A stretch of 64,000 nucleotides of DNA from CAIVAT01 sp964473485 (GCA_964473485.1 CAYYPH010000007.1:1-64000), one strand, 5' to 3'; positions 8,709 to 17,595 are shown, counted from the first letter of the stretch. Translations and numbers: made by a program. The notes: a model not told the origin generated them from the sequence alone.

Positions 8709-11700
8709 CATTATGGCACTAATCAGAAAAACTTTATCGGTAATCTCTTTGGGCCTGCCAACCAAAATTATGGATTCTCAGCTCCCTTTTACGAAGCATC
8801 GCCGCTCAACCGTGTATTGAAGCAATCGGCCCCGGGGGCCGAATGGGCTTTTAAACCCGGTAATCCGCAGCAGGAGCATGTGGTGGAGACGGAGTACTCG
8901 GTAAACAGTTCCGGCGTTACCGGCTGGAGGGTGGAGAACAATTCCTTCACCCAGATTTCCTATGGCGCCGGTCAGTTATTCATAAACGTTACCAAAAATG
9001 AGAACAAAGGCTCAAACCAGTCCATCACCAGAGAGTACAAAAATAAGACAGGAAAGGTGGTTCTGATTGAAAATCAGGTTAACAGCGCCTGGTATCAAAC
9101 CTTCTATATTTACGATGATTTTGGTTTATTAAGATGTGTGGTACCTCCCAAGGCAATGGCATCTGTTAACAATCCCGGACTTTGTTATTATTACCGTTAC
9201 GACAACCGTCATCGCATGGCCAGCAAAAAACTGCCCGGGGCCGATTCCGTTTATCTGGTTTACGACAAGCGCGACCGGCTGGTGATGAGCCAGGATGGAA
9301 AAATGCGGGCAGAAAACAGCAAGAAATGGCTGCTTACCTGCTACGATCCGTACAACCGCCCTGTCATGACCGGGATCTATCTCCATCACTCCTCATCCGT
9401 TACTCAGGTTCAGATGCAGGATTATTACGATGATGTGGTAACAAACTTAAATGAAACGGTCAATGGTAATTTTAATCACACCGATCACGGTTACACCCGC
9501 AATGTTTATTCATCGCTTTGCAGCTCAGGATGCACCTTTGAAGTGTTGAGCATAACATGGTATGATAATTATCTCTTTGCCACTGGCGGGTACGGGTTCG
9601 ACAACACCAATGGCATCGTAAATCAGTCGGAGGTTATTGTTCCGAAGAACAGACCGACAGGTACGAAGGTGAAGGTGATTAATGGCGTATCGAACCTGAA
9701 AGATTGGATCATCAGCGCAACCTATTACGACAACAAATACCGGGTGATACAAACCGTGGCCGATAACCCCTGCAGCGATGGACGCGATGTGGTAACCAGT
9801 AAATATTCATTCGCCGGAGCGTTGGAAACACAGAAAATCAGCCATACTGCTTTCAGCAAAACCACAGAATATACCGAGAAGTTTGTTTACGATCACAGGG
9901 GGAGGATAATGGAACATACCATGGAGGGCTTGTCCGGTAAGCCTAAGGTGATGCTGGCCTCCATGCGATACAATCCGCTGGGACAGGTAGCCAAAAAACA
10001 GATCCATGCCGAAGCCTCCGGTGCAAGTTATCAGCCGTTCATACAAAAAACCGACTACCTTTACAACATACGCGGTTGGCTCGCCTCCATCAATGATCCC
10101 GCGAATACTGCAGCCGAAAATGATATCTTTGCAATGAACCTGCATTACAACGATTTCATGATCAGTTCAACCGACCCGGTCCAATACAATGGCAACATTG
10201 CCTCGGTAAACTGGGCGACCAACAGTGACCAGTACCAGAGCGCCTATGTTTACAAATACGACTCCCTGAACCGGTTGTCGAAAGCGGAATATTATCATAA
10301 CAATGGCAGCGGGTATGCCCACGATGGTTCGTTTGATGAAAAGAACCTCTCCTACGATGAAAACGGAAACCTTAAAACGCTTCACCGCTACGGGGCAGGC
10401 AACAGCCCGATTGACCTGTTAAGCTACACTTACCTCAATAGCAGCAACCAGCTCAGTTACATGATCGATCCCACAGGCGATGTTGACGGGGTGATTGATT
10501 ATCCAGGAAACACGGTTGCGACGCCCGGCTTCGAGTACGATCAAAACGGCAACATAATCCAATCGGCCGACAAGGGGATCAATGTCGACATACGTTACAG
10601 CTACCTGAATAAACCCGAAGAGCTGGATTTTGGCAATGGCGAAAAAATCAATTACATCTACGATGGGGCCGGCAACAAACTGGCTAAAATTGTAAAGGAT
10701 GGCGATGCGCTGCCAGGAAACTCATTAATTTATTCCGGTAATTTTGTTTACGATCTGAACGGGTACCTGCAATATATCCTCACCGGCGAAGGGCGGCTGG
10801 TCCCTGATAACAATACCTACCGGTTCGAATATTACATGAAAGACCACCTGGGCAATACCAGGGGCACCTATGCCCAGGCTGCCCCCGGCCTTGCACAGGT
10901 AGCAGAATACCAACATTATTATCCCTTCGGGATGCAGTTGGAAGCACTGTGCTATACCTCAGGAGCCGACCTTCCGAACAACTACCTTTACAACGGCAAA
11001 GAACTTCAGCCGGATTACGGGCTGGAGTGGTATGATTACGGCGCCAGGTTCTATGACCCGCAATTGGGAAGATGGCATAGCGTCGATCCGCTGGCAGAGA
11101 AATCCAGAAGGTGGTCACCAAACACATATGGCCTGGATAATCCGATACGGTTTATTGATCCCGATGGTATGAATGTTGATGACTATTTTAGTAAAACTAC
11201 TGGTACGTATTTAGCCACTGATAATGCTAAGACAGATAACATTCGAATCATTGATGAAAGCACTTATAATTCAATAAATACTGCAACTCAATTTTCAAAT
11301 GATGCATCGGAGGACTCAAACACACAAGCTTTACAGAATTCAAGTGAGCTTGCAAATGGAAGTAATTTAACTAATTCAACAGCATCTGCTATTTTAAACC
11401 ATTATTTTTCTGAATCTGGTTTTGATAAATCATCGTTGACTAATAATTCAGTTAAAATAGGAGAAATGCCATATTCAGTAGCATCGAACGCATATGGACC
11501 CCAATATAATTTACCAAAAGGAAAATTCGAAATCACAGTTGATAAGCGTGAATTTGGTTCCCGGATAAATAATAAATGGGATGTAATAAATATGTTCATT
11601 CATGAAATGGGAGGCCATGGCAAAGATTTTATTAAAGCTGAAAAACTTGGCATACAACCCTTGTATAACTCGGATCGAGATGGATACAAGTGGGAGAAGA

Positions 11701-11786
11701 ATGCAATAAAAATTCAAAAAGAAGATCCTTCTTGGAATAAAACATCAAAAGAATTTCAGAAAACGATTGACGATATTTTGAACTAA
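8709..11786 (+). CDS. RHS-repeat protein, 5'-truncated, with C-terminal metallopeptidase-like toxin domain
   Basis: Polymorphic-toxin-type RHS protein. Reading is continuous from the IS junction (8709), but the natural N-terminus is gone; the first possible start in this frame is TTG at 8817. The N-terminal part (YEASPLNRVLKQSAPG) matches the region preceding RHS repeats in Bacteroidota. YD-type repeats follow (YDENGNL, YDQNGNI, YDGAGNK). The RHS core runs from DHLGNTRGTY through YYPFGMQ, YNGKELQ, YDYGARFYDPQLGRW to NPIRFIDPDGM (ends ~11170). Beyond it composition becomes AT-rich, and a ~205-residue tip carries HEMGGHG (H929, E930, H934 counting from TTG), a zincin-like motif with one extra residue compared with HExxH. 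With no start or export signal the gene may be silent. Confidence 0.8.
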   Translation, partial: HYGTNQKNFIGNLFGPANQNYGFSAPFYEASPLNRVLKQSAPGAEWAFKPGNPQQEHVVETEYSVNSSGVTGWRVENNSFTQISYGAGQLFINVTKNENKGSNQSITREYKNKTGKVVLIENQVNSAWYQTFYIYDDFGLLRCVVPPKAMASVNNPGLCYYYRYDNRHRMASKKLPGADSVYLVYDKRDRLVMSQDGKMRAENSKKWLLTCYDPYNRPVMTGIYLHHSSSVTQVQMQDYYDDVVTNLNETVNGNFNHTDHGYTRNVYSSLCSSGCTFEVLSITWYDNYLFATGGYGFDNTNGIVNQSEVIVPKNRPTGTKVKVINGVSNLKDWIISATYYDNKYRVIQTVADNPCSDGRDVVTSKYSFAGALETQKISHTAFSKTTEYTEKFVYDHRGRIMEHTMEGLSGKPKVMLASMRYNPLGQVAKKQIHAEASGASYQPFIQKTDYLYNIRGWLASINDPANTAAENDIFAMNLHYNDFMISSTDPVQYNGNIASVNWATNSDQYQSAYVYKYDSLNRLSKAEYYHNNGSGYAHDGSFDEKNLSYDENGNLKTLHRYGAGNSPIDLLSYTYLNSSNQLSYMIDPTGDVDGVIDYPGNTVATPGFEYDQNGNIIQSADKGINVDIRYSYLNKPEELDFGNGEKINYIYDGAGNKLAKIVKDGDALPGNSLIYSGNFVYDLNGYLQYILTGEGRLVPDNNTYRFEYYMKDHLGNTRGTYAQAAPGLAQVAEYQHYYPFGMQLEALCYTSGADLPNNYLYNGKELQPDYGLEWYDYGARFYDPQLGRWHSVDPLAEKSRRWSPNTYGLDNPIRFIDPDGMNVDDYFSKTTGTYLATDNAKTDNIRIIDESTYNSINTATQFSNDASEDSNTQALQNSSELANGSNLTNSTASAILNHYFSESGFDKSSLTNNSVKIGEMPYSVASNAYGPQYNLPKGKFEITVDKREFGSRINNKWDVINMFIHEMGGHGKDFIKAEKLGIQPLYNSDRDGYKWEKNAIKIQKEDPSWNKTSKEFQKTIDDILN

Positions 11787-11795
11787 ATAAAGAAG

Positions 11796-12233
11796 ATGTT
11801 TAGAAAATGCTTGTTATTTCTAATAGTTCTATTTCTAGCTTCATGTAATGCTAAGAAAGAAATACCAATAAATTGTATTCAAGAAATTAAAATAATAAAT
11901 TCAGCAACGCCTAACCCACCAGGAGTAATCGCAAAGTTAATCATAGAAGATAAGGAATTGAGAAATATTTTGCAAGAGTATAGAATAAAAAAACCCGTTG
12001 TTAAATATTGTGGATCAATATTCTCTGAAACAATATTCCATTATAGTGAAGCGAAGATAAGTAATGATAGTTCAAAATATTTTACTTTAGGATCCATGAT
12101 CAGCCTAAAATCATTTCAAAACTCGACAGTAAGTCAAGCCAATTCAATTCTTCAGAGCAACATCGCAACAGTATACATACTAATTACATATGATAATAAA
12201 CAATGGAAAATATTTCCTTGTAATCATCCCTGA
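11796..12233 (+). CDS. Small lipoprotein, candidate immunity protein
   Basis: A 145-residue AT-rich protein with a lipoprotein signal (LFLASC, Cys17). It starts 9 bp after the RHS toxin stop codon. No family is recognised. In polymorphic toxin loci the gene directly after the toxin tip normally encodes its immunity protein. The lipobox would place this one in the cell envelope, facing the compartment where an imported peptidase could act. Matching base composition of toxin tip and this gene supports joint acquisition. Function is inferred from position only. Confidence 0.6.
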   Translation: MFRKCLLFLIVLFLASCNAKKEIPINCIQEIKIINSATPNPPGVIAKLIIEDKELRNILQEYRIKKPVVKYCGSIFSETIFHYSEAKISNDSSKYFTLGSMISLKSFQNSTVSQANSILQSNIATVYILITYDNKQWKIFPCNHP

Positions 12234-12251
12234 TATTCATTTTTTAAACAT

Positions 12252-12306
12252 CAACGCCAGGCAAAACCTGGCGTTGGTGTTAATCCGAGAGGGGGCCGAA
12301 GCCCCC
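12252..12306. terminator. Two consecutive hairpins
   Basis: CAACGCCAGG (12252-12261) pairs with CCTGGCGTTG (12267-12276); then GGGGGC (12291-12296) pairs with GCCCCC (12301-12306) around a CGAA loop. No strong T-run follows either, so the terminator role is uncertain. Confidence 0.45.
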
Positions 12307-12313
12307 GAATGAG

Positions 12314-12400
12314 CGGAGAGGGCGGGATTTGAACCCGCGATTCCCTTTCAGGTATACCCGGTTTTCAGGTGGGCGCCATCTACCACTCGGCCACCTAAGG
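12314..12400 (-). tRNA. Degenerate tRNA-Ser-like sequence (probable pseudo-tRNA)
   Basis: On the minus strand the D-arm (GGCCGAGTGG), a long variable region and a good T-arm (GCGGG-TTCAAAT-CCCGC) resemble a class II tRNA such as tRNA-Ser. However, the 5' acceptor strand (CCTTAGG) cannot pair with the 3' strand (CCTCTCC, which needs GGAGAGG). The anticodon stem has two mismatches around the loop CTGAAAA. It is probably a damaged tRNA, perhaps an old integration site. Confidence 0.55.
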
Positions 12401-12441
12401 CAAAGCGTTGCTGAACCTTACCTGAGGTGAAGATACTTTCA

Positions 12442-12670
12442 ATGCTTTCTGATCAGATTTTTTCATTGTTTACAATACCAGTTGTTATCCGGGGACTGAA
12501 GGTGATGCTTGACATGGATTTAGCCGAGCTTTATGGAGTTGAGACCAAACAGTTAAAACGAGCCGTTCGCAGAAATGAAAAGCGTTTTCCACCAGATTTT
12601 ATGTTCGAGCTTTCGAAAGATGAATCTGAAAACCTGGGGAGCCAATCTGGCGCCTCCAATCGTGAAAAGA
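12442..12670 (+). pseudogene. ORF6N (KilA-N-associated) domain fragment
   Basis: The reading frame gives MLSDQIFSLFTIPVVIRGLKVMLDMDLAELYG and continues with KQLKRAVRRNEKRFPPDFMFEL, the hallmark of the ORF6N DNA-binding domain found in phage and mobile-element proteins. It loses similarity after about residue 75 and runs into the 3' end of the convergent TonB receptor gene, so the C-terminal half is missing. It marks the edge between accessory DNA and the core-like region. Confidence 0.65.
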
Positions 12671-12692
12671 TGGATACTGATACGTCAGCCGC

Positions 12693-15143
12693 TCAGAACG
12701 TGGCGATGAGTTTCAGGTTGACAAGCCTGGGTGTAAGGTAGTTCGGCACGGCGTACTCTTTTCCGTTGATGTCGGTGACCCACTGGTATGACACGACGTT
12801 GCTGATCTGCAGCAGGTTGAAGATCTCGAGCGAGACCCACATCGAATTGAAGATGCGGAAGGGGTTTTTGGAGGAGAACCGTGTGTCGCTGCCAATGAGC
12901 TGCTTGGAGAGCCCGATGTCGACACGGCGGTAGGGCGGGGTTCGCAGGGTCTGGGCTGACCTCGGGGAATCGGGCGGTCCGAATGGCAGCCCGGTGCCGT
13001 AAATCAGGGTGAGGTTCATCTTCCACGTGGGGAATTTGGGGATGTAATCCTGGAAAAAGATGGCCAGGTTGAGCCGCTGATCGGTGGGCCGCGGGATCCA
13101 GGTCCCCTCGTAATATTCCTCCGATTTCATGATCGACAGGCTGGCCCACGATTCGGCCCCTTTGACAAATTCGCCGTTGATCCTGAAATCGATCCCGGTG
13201 GCATATCCGTGGGCATCGTTGGTGCCGAAATACCTGATCTTCAGGTTGTCGATCTCATAGGGGATGAGGTTCCGGATGTATTTGTAATACACTTCAGTGA
13301 CAAACTTGAAAGGTCGTCCCCAGGCCCTGAAGTAGAGGTCGCTTCCTCCTACAACGTGAATGGCTGTTTGTGCCTTCAGGTCGGGCACGATCTCGCCGCG
13401 GAGGTCGGTCATTTCACGGAAGGTGGGCGGCTGGGAATAATAACCGGCTGAGAGCCGGAACACCATCTCCTTTTTCCAGCGTGGTTTCAGCGAAACATTG
13501 ATGCGCGGGTTCACGTTCAACTGGCCGGAGTAATCGTACCAGATGCCCCGGATGCCGGCCGTGAGCGAGAGGTCGGCCCAGCCGGTATTGAAGGTCCAGG
13601 TGTCCTGGATGAAGGCGGAGAGGCGGTTGGTGTTTACATCGTTATCGGTGTTGATCACGTTGTACAGCACCAGGTCGGTTTTCGGTGGAAACTGTGAACC
13701 GATGGAATCCTGCGGGTGGGGGAGAGAATAACCGGCCGAATCCTGGAGCTCCCATTCACTGCTTTTGTAGTTGAAGAACTCGTGTTCGTATTTGATGCCC
13801 CAGAGCAGGTTGCTGTTGTCTCTGTCCCATGATCCGCGGTGTTCGATATTGAATACGGATCCGTCGAGGTAATTGCGGGCATGGTCCAGGTAAGCCCCGA
13901 CCCCCATCACCTCGGTCACCTGGCCCTGGCTGCTTCCCTGGTATGCCTCGAGTTTTCCCAGCCAGTATTCGCCCGAAATGTCGTACGTCTCCGATTCGGA
14001 GGCCTGGAAAACGGAGGAGATCAGCCGCAGCCTGACGTTTTTGACCGGTTTGTAGGTGAGGGTAAGCGCCGTCATCCAGTTCGTATAACGGTCCACCTCC
14101 TGGCCGTCGAAATAGATCTTGATCTTGTAGGCTTCATCGAGGGTGCCGAAACTGGTCTCACGGGTTTCGGGGATCAGCTTGTAGTAATTGTTGGTGTAGT
14201 TGCCCAGGAACGAAAGTTCCCATTTTTTGTCGATCTCGTAGTTTAGCATTCCCTGCACATCGAAGAAGCGGGGCTTGTAGTTGCCCTTGGTGTCGAGGGC
14301 TTTCAGGAAATAGGTGTTGGTCTTGTAACGGATGCCGAAGAGGTACGAGAATTTTTTCGCGAACGATCCCTCCAGGTGGGCATTGGCGCCCAGGAGGCTG
14401 ATGTCGAACGATCCGGCAAACTCCTTGGGCTTCTTGTACTTGATGTCGAGCACCGACGACATCTTGTCGCCGTATTTGGCATCGAAGCCCCCTGCCGAGA
14501 ATGAGATCCCTGACACCAGGTCGGGATTCAGGAAGCTTTGTCCCTCCTGCTGGCCGCTACGGACCAGGAACGGGCGGTAGATCTCGATGTCGTTGACAAA
14601 GACCAGGTTCTCGTCGTAGTTGCCGCCGCGGACCGAATACTGCGAACTGAGCTCGTTCCGCGAGGAGACCCCGGGCAGGGTCTTGATGAGGTCTTCTACA
14701 CTCGCGTTGATGGTGGGGATGAAGGTCATCACCTTGGGGTCGAGGCGGCTGAAGGTGCTGGTCCGGAGTTGCTGGTCCTTCACCTCGATCGATTCGAGTT
14801 CGGTGGATATCTGCCGCATGCCGTGGTTCAGGATGACGGTCTCGCCCGCTTTTAATTTCAGCTTTACCGAGTCGGTTTCGAATCCCACATACGAGAAAAG
14901 AATCACAATCTCCTGGTTGGCGGGAACTTTCATGGTGTACTTTCCGTCGGCGCCTGTCGTGGCACCGATGACTGTTCCTTTAACGGCCAGGTTGACAAAC
15001 TGGAGCGGCTGCCTGGAATTCAGCGGGGTCACACTGCCGGTAATGGTACCGGTCGGTCCCGGCGATCGGGTATCCTGGGCCGAAGCGCTGACGGTAACCA
15101 GTAACATCAATACTGTAAACAAGTATTTCATCCTTCGCGACAT
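12693..15143 (-). CDS. TonB-dependent outer-membrane receptor
   Basis: An 816-residue receptor from the ATG at 15143; the frame is open further upstream, but that ATG overlaps the stop of the preceding gene (TGATG) and is followed by a signal peptide ending at SASAQD. Domains in order: a carboxypeptidase-D-like regulatory domain (about 30-110, GSVTPLNSRQPLQFVNLAVKGT...GADGKY), a plug domain (about 120-220, DLIKTLPGVSSRNELSSQYSVRGGNYDENL) and a 22-strand-type barrel ending in an aromatic residue (LKLIATF). It imports an unknown substrate across the outer membrane using TonB energy. No SusD partner is adjacent; its coupled neighbour is the 220-residue protein upstream. Confidence 0.9.
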   Translation of the reverse strand: MSRRMKYLFTVLMLLVTVSASAQDTRSPGPTGTITGSVTPLNSRQPLQFVNLAVKGTVIGATTGADGKYTMKVPANQEIVILFSYVGFETDSVKLKLKAGETVILNHGMRQISTELESIEVKDQQLRTSTFSRLDPKVMTFIPTINASVEDLIKTLPGVSSRNELSSQYSVRGGNYDENLVFVNDIEIYRPFLVRSGQQEGQSFLNPDLVSGISFSAGGFDAKYGDKMSSVLDIKYKKPKEFAGSFDISLLGANAHLEGSFAKKFSYLFGIRYKTNTYFLKALDTKGNYKPRFFDVQGMLNYEIDKKWELSFLGNYTNNYYKLIPETRETSFGTLDEAYKIKIYFDGQEVDRYTNWMTALTLTYKPVKNVRLRLISSVFQASESETYDISGEYWLGKLEAYQGSSQGQVTEVMGVGAYLDHARNYLDGSVFNIEHRGSWDRDNSNLLWGIKYEHEFFNYKSSEWELQDSAGYSLPHPQDSIGSQFPPKTDLVLYNVINTDNDVNTNRLSAFIQDTWTFNTGWADLSLTAGIRGIWYDYSGQLNVNPRINVSLKPRWKKEMVFRLSAGYYSQPPTFREMTDLRGEIVPDLKAQTAIHVVGGSDLYFRAWGRPFKFVTEVYYKYIRNLIPYEIDNLKIRYFGTNDAHGYATGIDFRINGEFVKGAESWASLSIMKSEEYYEGTWIPRPTDQRLNLAIFFQDYIPKFPTWKMNLTLIYGTGLPFGPPDSPRSAQTLRTPPYRRVDIGLSKQLIGSDTRFSSKNPFRIFNSMWVSLEIFNLLQISNVVSYQWVTDINGKEYAVPNYLTPRLVNLKLIATF

Positions 15144-15805
15144 CACTGATCTTTCAGCCTTTCTTCCTTCGATTTGAATTTTCCGTCCTTCCAGGCCTTG
15201 ATGAACTGCGCCCATGCAAATGGGTTGAAAATGTTGAATGGCTGCTGTTGCCCGAAGTAATACAACTTGCTGGTCTGGTTATCCATGTAATTCCGGTAAT
15301 TCATGGAAGCATCCATCGGGTATTCTTCCGCCCGCATCCTGATTTCTGCTGCCTGAAGGTTTTTACGGGCGATCTCGAGTTCGTCATCGGGGATCTTCAG
15401 TTCGACAAAAGCCCGTTTAAAGTCTTCCACCGTTGGCCACGGAAAGATAAATGCCGGGGCGAGGGTGAGGGTATCTGCCGTCATGAGCTGGATCAGCGAA
15501 TAGCGTTGTTTGGTGATGGTGTCGGGGATGATAAACGAGGCGGTCTTATAACCCATGGCCGAGAACACGACGGTGTCGCGTTTGTGTGCGACGAACGAGA
15601 AATACCCGTTGATGTCGCTCGTGGTTCCCCGTCGGCTGCTGATGTCATGGATTTTGGCATAGGCGACCGGGTTCAGGCTGTCGGTGGTGATCAGGATGCC
15701 TGAAAACTGCACCAGCCGTTCATTGTCCCCTTCCGTCGTAGTCTGTGCGATCCCGGTGGCATTGATAAGGAGCAGGAAAAGCAAAAGACGCTGGGGGTGT
15801 TTCAT
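15143..15805 (-). CDS. Carboxypeptidase-like regulatory domain protein
   Basis: Exported protein of 220 residues. It has a signal peptide (ends near TGIAQ), then a carboxypeptidase-D-like beta-sandwich domain (about 30-110: FSGILITTDSLNPVAYAKI...TSDINGYFSF...DTVVFSAMGYK), then a charged helical C-terminus with a conserved-looking EDFKRAFVELKIPDDELEIARKNL segment. It overlaps the TonB receptor start by one base (TGATG), so the two are likely translated together and act at the outer membrane. Specific function unknown. Confidence 0.8.
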   Translation of the reverse strand: MKHPQRLLLFLLLINATGIAQTTTEGDNERLVQFSGILITTDSLNPVAYAKIHDISSRRGTTSDINGYFSFVAHKRDTVVFSAMGYKTASFIIPDTITKQRYSLIQLMTADTLTLAPAFIFPWPTVEDFKRAFVELKIPDDELEIARKNLQAAEIRMRAEEYPMDASMNYRNYMDNQTSKLYYFGQQQPFNIFNPFAWAQFIKAWKDGKFKSKEERLKDQ

Positions 15806-15871
15806 TCCATTGAAAGTTCTGGCAAAGATAACGGAAAAACCGGTGCTTTATTTTTTGCTGATAACGGGACA

Positions 15872-15905
15872 AAAAAAATGCTGTTACAATGTAACAGCAT
15901 TTTTA
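15872..15905 (-). terminator. Intrinsic terminator of rpmB
   Basis: ATGCTGTTAC and GTAACAGCAT form a 10-bp stem with a three-base loop (AAT), extended by A-run/T-run pairs on both sides, immediately after the L28 gene. Confidence 0.8.
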
Positions 15906-15920
15906 CCCATGAAAAAAAAC

Positions 15921-16160
15921 TTACTTAGTAAGATATCCTTTTTCGCGCGCCTCCCTGATGCAGGTATAGACGCCTTTTTTGTTCATATGACGCAATCCTT
16001 CGGCCGAGACCCGCAGGGTGATGTTGCGGTCCTCTTCGGCAACCCAGAAAGTCTTGGTCTGAATATTGGGGCTGAAAGTCCTTTTGGTCTTTTTATTGGA
16101 GTGGGAAACAGAATTTCCCTTGATTGCGGTTTTTCCTGTTATTTCACAAATCCTGGCCAT
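15921..16160 (-). CDS. rpmB: 50S ribosomal protein L28
   Basis: Structural protein of the large ribosomal subunit, 79 residues, which is normal length for the family. It starts MARICEITGKTAIKGNSVSHSNKKTKRTF, with the typical L28 beta-strand and basic segments, and contains SAEGLRHMNKKGVYTCI. A near-perfect promoter lies upstream and a strong terminator downstream, so it is probably a single-gene unit here; rpmG, often adjacent in Bacteroidota, is not present in this stretch. Confidence 0.97.
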   Translation of the reverse strand: MARICEITGKTAIKGNSVSHSNKKTKRTFSPNIQTKTFWVAEEDRNITLRVSAEGLRHMNKKGVYTCIREAREKGYLTK

Positions 16161-16196
16161 GACGATGATGAATTAATGCCGGTTCAAATCGGAGTG

Positions 16197-16227
16197 CAAA
16201 GGTACAACTTAATTTTAATTCTGCAAA
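16197..16227 (-). promoter_or_regulatory. Promoter of rpmB (Bacteroidota consensus)
   Basis: On the minus strand TTTG (16224-16227) is followed after exactly 19 bases by TACCTTTG (16197-16204), matching the primary Bacteroidota sigma factor consensus TTTG-N19-TAnnTTTG. Confidence 0.8.
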
Positions 16228-16256
16228 TTATTTTTATCTGAAAATGGCCTTGCGGA

Positions 16257-17516
16257 TCATTCTTCGGCAAGAATGGTTTTTCTCAATATATTCAGCGCCT
16301 GCAGCGCGGCGCGGCGGATGTTGCGTTCGCGGCTGTCGCCAAAAAGAAATTTTTGACTGGTTACGCTGCCCGGTGAGGCAACGGCGATCCAGGTGGTTCC
16401 CACCGGCTTCGCGGGCGTACCACCCCCGGGACCGGCAATTCCTGAAATGGCGATGGCGTAATCGACCCCGAACATGGTCTGCACCGAAATGGCCATCTCC
16501 TCTACCACCGGTTGACTCACGGCGCCAAAGGTGCAGATGGTCTCGTTCAGGATTCCGGCTACCCCCGTTTTAATCTCGTTTGAATAAGGAACCAGGGAGC
16601 CTTTGTAATAGGCCGAGCTTCCCGGAACCGAGGTGATCAGGTGCGCAATGTACCCCCCGGTGCAACTTTCGGCGGTGGCGAGCGTCATTTTCCTTTCCGA
16701 CAACAGCTTGCCGACTACGGTCTCGAGTCTGTCGTCGTCATACCCAAAAATATGCTCCCCGATCAGCGGTTGAAGTTCTCTCACCTGTTCTTCTATTTCA
16801 TCCCGGAGTATATCTTCGGTCAGTCCCGTGCCGGTGAGCCTTAGCCTGACGATGCCGGGTTGGGGCAGGTAAGCCAGTTTGATGTGCGGAGGGAGCCTGT
16901 TTTCCCACGATTCGATGGTTGCCGCCAGGAAAGATTCGCCGATACCTTGTGTAAGAACGGTCCTGTGGACGATCGCAGGGGTGTGAAAGATCTCCCTGAG
17001 CGCCGGGATCACGTGATCGGTCATCATGGCCTTCATCTCGAACGGAACCCCGGGCATGGAGACAAATATGGTCCTAGTACCCTGTGCGTTCTCTTTTTCA
17101 AACCACATCCCCCGGGCCGTTCCGTTAGGATTCGGGATCGAACGACAGTTTCCGGGAAGTTCGGCCTGCTGCCGGTTCAGTTCGGTTACATGGTAACCCC
17201 TGCGGGCGAAAAGATCCTCGATGTCCTTATATGCTTCAGGATCGAAAACCAGGCTGGTGCCGAAAAATTCACAGAGGGTGTGTTTCGTGATGTCATCCTT
17301 TGTCGGCCCGATTCCCCCGGAAATCAGGACAATGGGTACACGATCCTGTGCTGATTTCAGGGCCTCCAGGATATGAACACGGTCGTCGCGGATCATCGTC
17401 ACCTGGTTAACCACGAACCCCGCCAGATTAAGTTGTTCGGCCATCCATGCAGCGTTGGTGTTAACCACCTGCCCGATCAGCAGTTCATCGCCAATGTTAA
17501 TGATTTCGGTTTGCAT
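16257..17516 (-). CDS. cinA: CinA-like nicotinamide-nucleotide amidase / competence-damage protein
   Basis: A 419-residue full-length CinA. The N-terminal MoaB/MogA-like COG1058 domain (1-170) has SGGIGPTKDDITK and SMPGVPFEMKAMM. The C-terminal CinA amidase domain (about 255-415) has TAESCTGGYIAHLITSVPGSS and ISGIAGPGGGTPAKPVGT. The C-terminal domain hydrolyses nicotinamide mononucleotide in pyridine nucleotide salvage; the N-terminal domain is an ADP-ribose-type pyrophosphatase in related proteins. It is divergently transcribed from the nucleoside phosphorylase gene, and its leader contains three identical hairpin repeats. Confidence 0.93.
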   Translation of the reverse strand: MQTEIINIGDELLIGQVVNTNAAWMAEQLNLAGFVVNQVTMIRDDRVHILEALKSAQDRVPIVLISGGIGPTKDDITKHTLCEFFGTSLVFDPEAYKDIEDLFARRGYHVTELNRQQAELPGNCRSIPNPNGTARGMWFEKENAQGTRTIFVSMPGVPFEMKAMMTDHVIPALREIFHTPAIVHRTVLTQGIGESFLAATIESWENRLPPHIKLAYLPQPGIVRLRLTGTGLTEDILRDEIEEQVRELQPLIGEHIFGYDDDRLETVVGKLLSERKMTLATAESCTGGYIAHLITSVPGSSAYYKGSLVPYSNEIKTGVAGILNETICTFGAVSQPVVEEMAISVQTMFGVDYAIAISGIAGPGGGTPAKPVGTTWIAVASPGSVTSQKFLFGDSRERNIRRAALQALNILRKTILAEE

Positions 17517-17539
17517 ATGTTGGTTTTATTTGATCCCTC

Positions 17540-17594
17540 AACCACCCCGACGGGGTCCCCCCACCCCGACGGGGTCCTACCACCCCGACGGGGT
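17540..17594. repeat. Three tandem palindromes CACCCCGACGGGGT
   Basis: Three copies of the near-palindrome CACCCCGACGGGGT (about 17543, 17561 and 17581) with 4-bp spacers. Each can fold into a short GC-rich hairpin (ACCCC/GGGGT). They lie between the minus-strand promoter at 17596-17603 and the cinA start, so they would be in the cinA 5' leader. Confidence 0.8.
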
Positions 17595-17595
17595 G

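Noticed and set aside
12314..12400. Functional tRNA gene
   Set aside because: The acceptor stem does not pair and the anticodon stem has two mismatches, so it is reported only as a degenerate tRNA.
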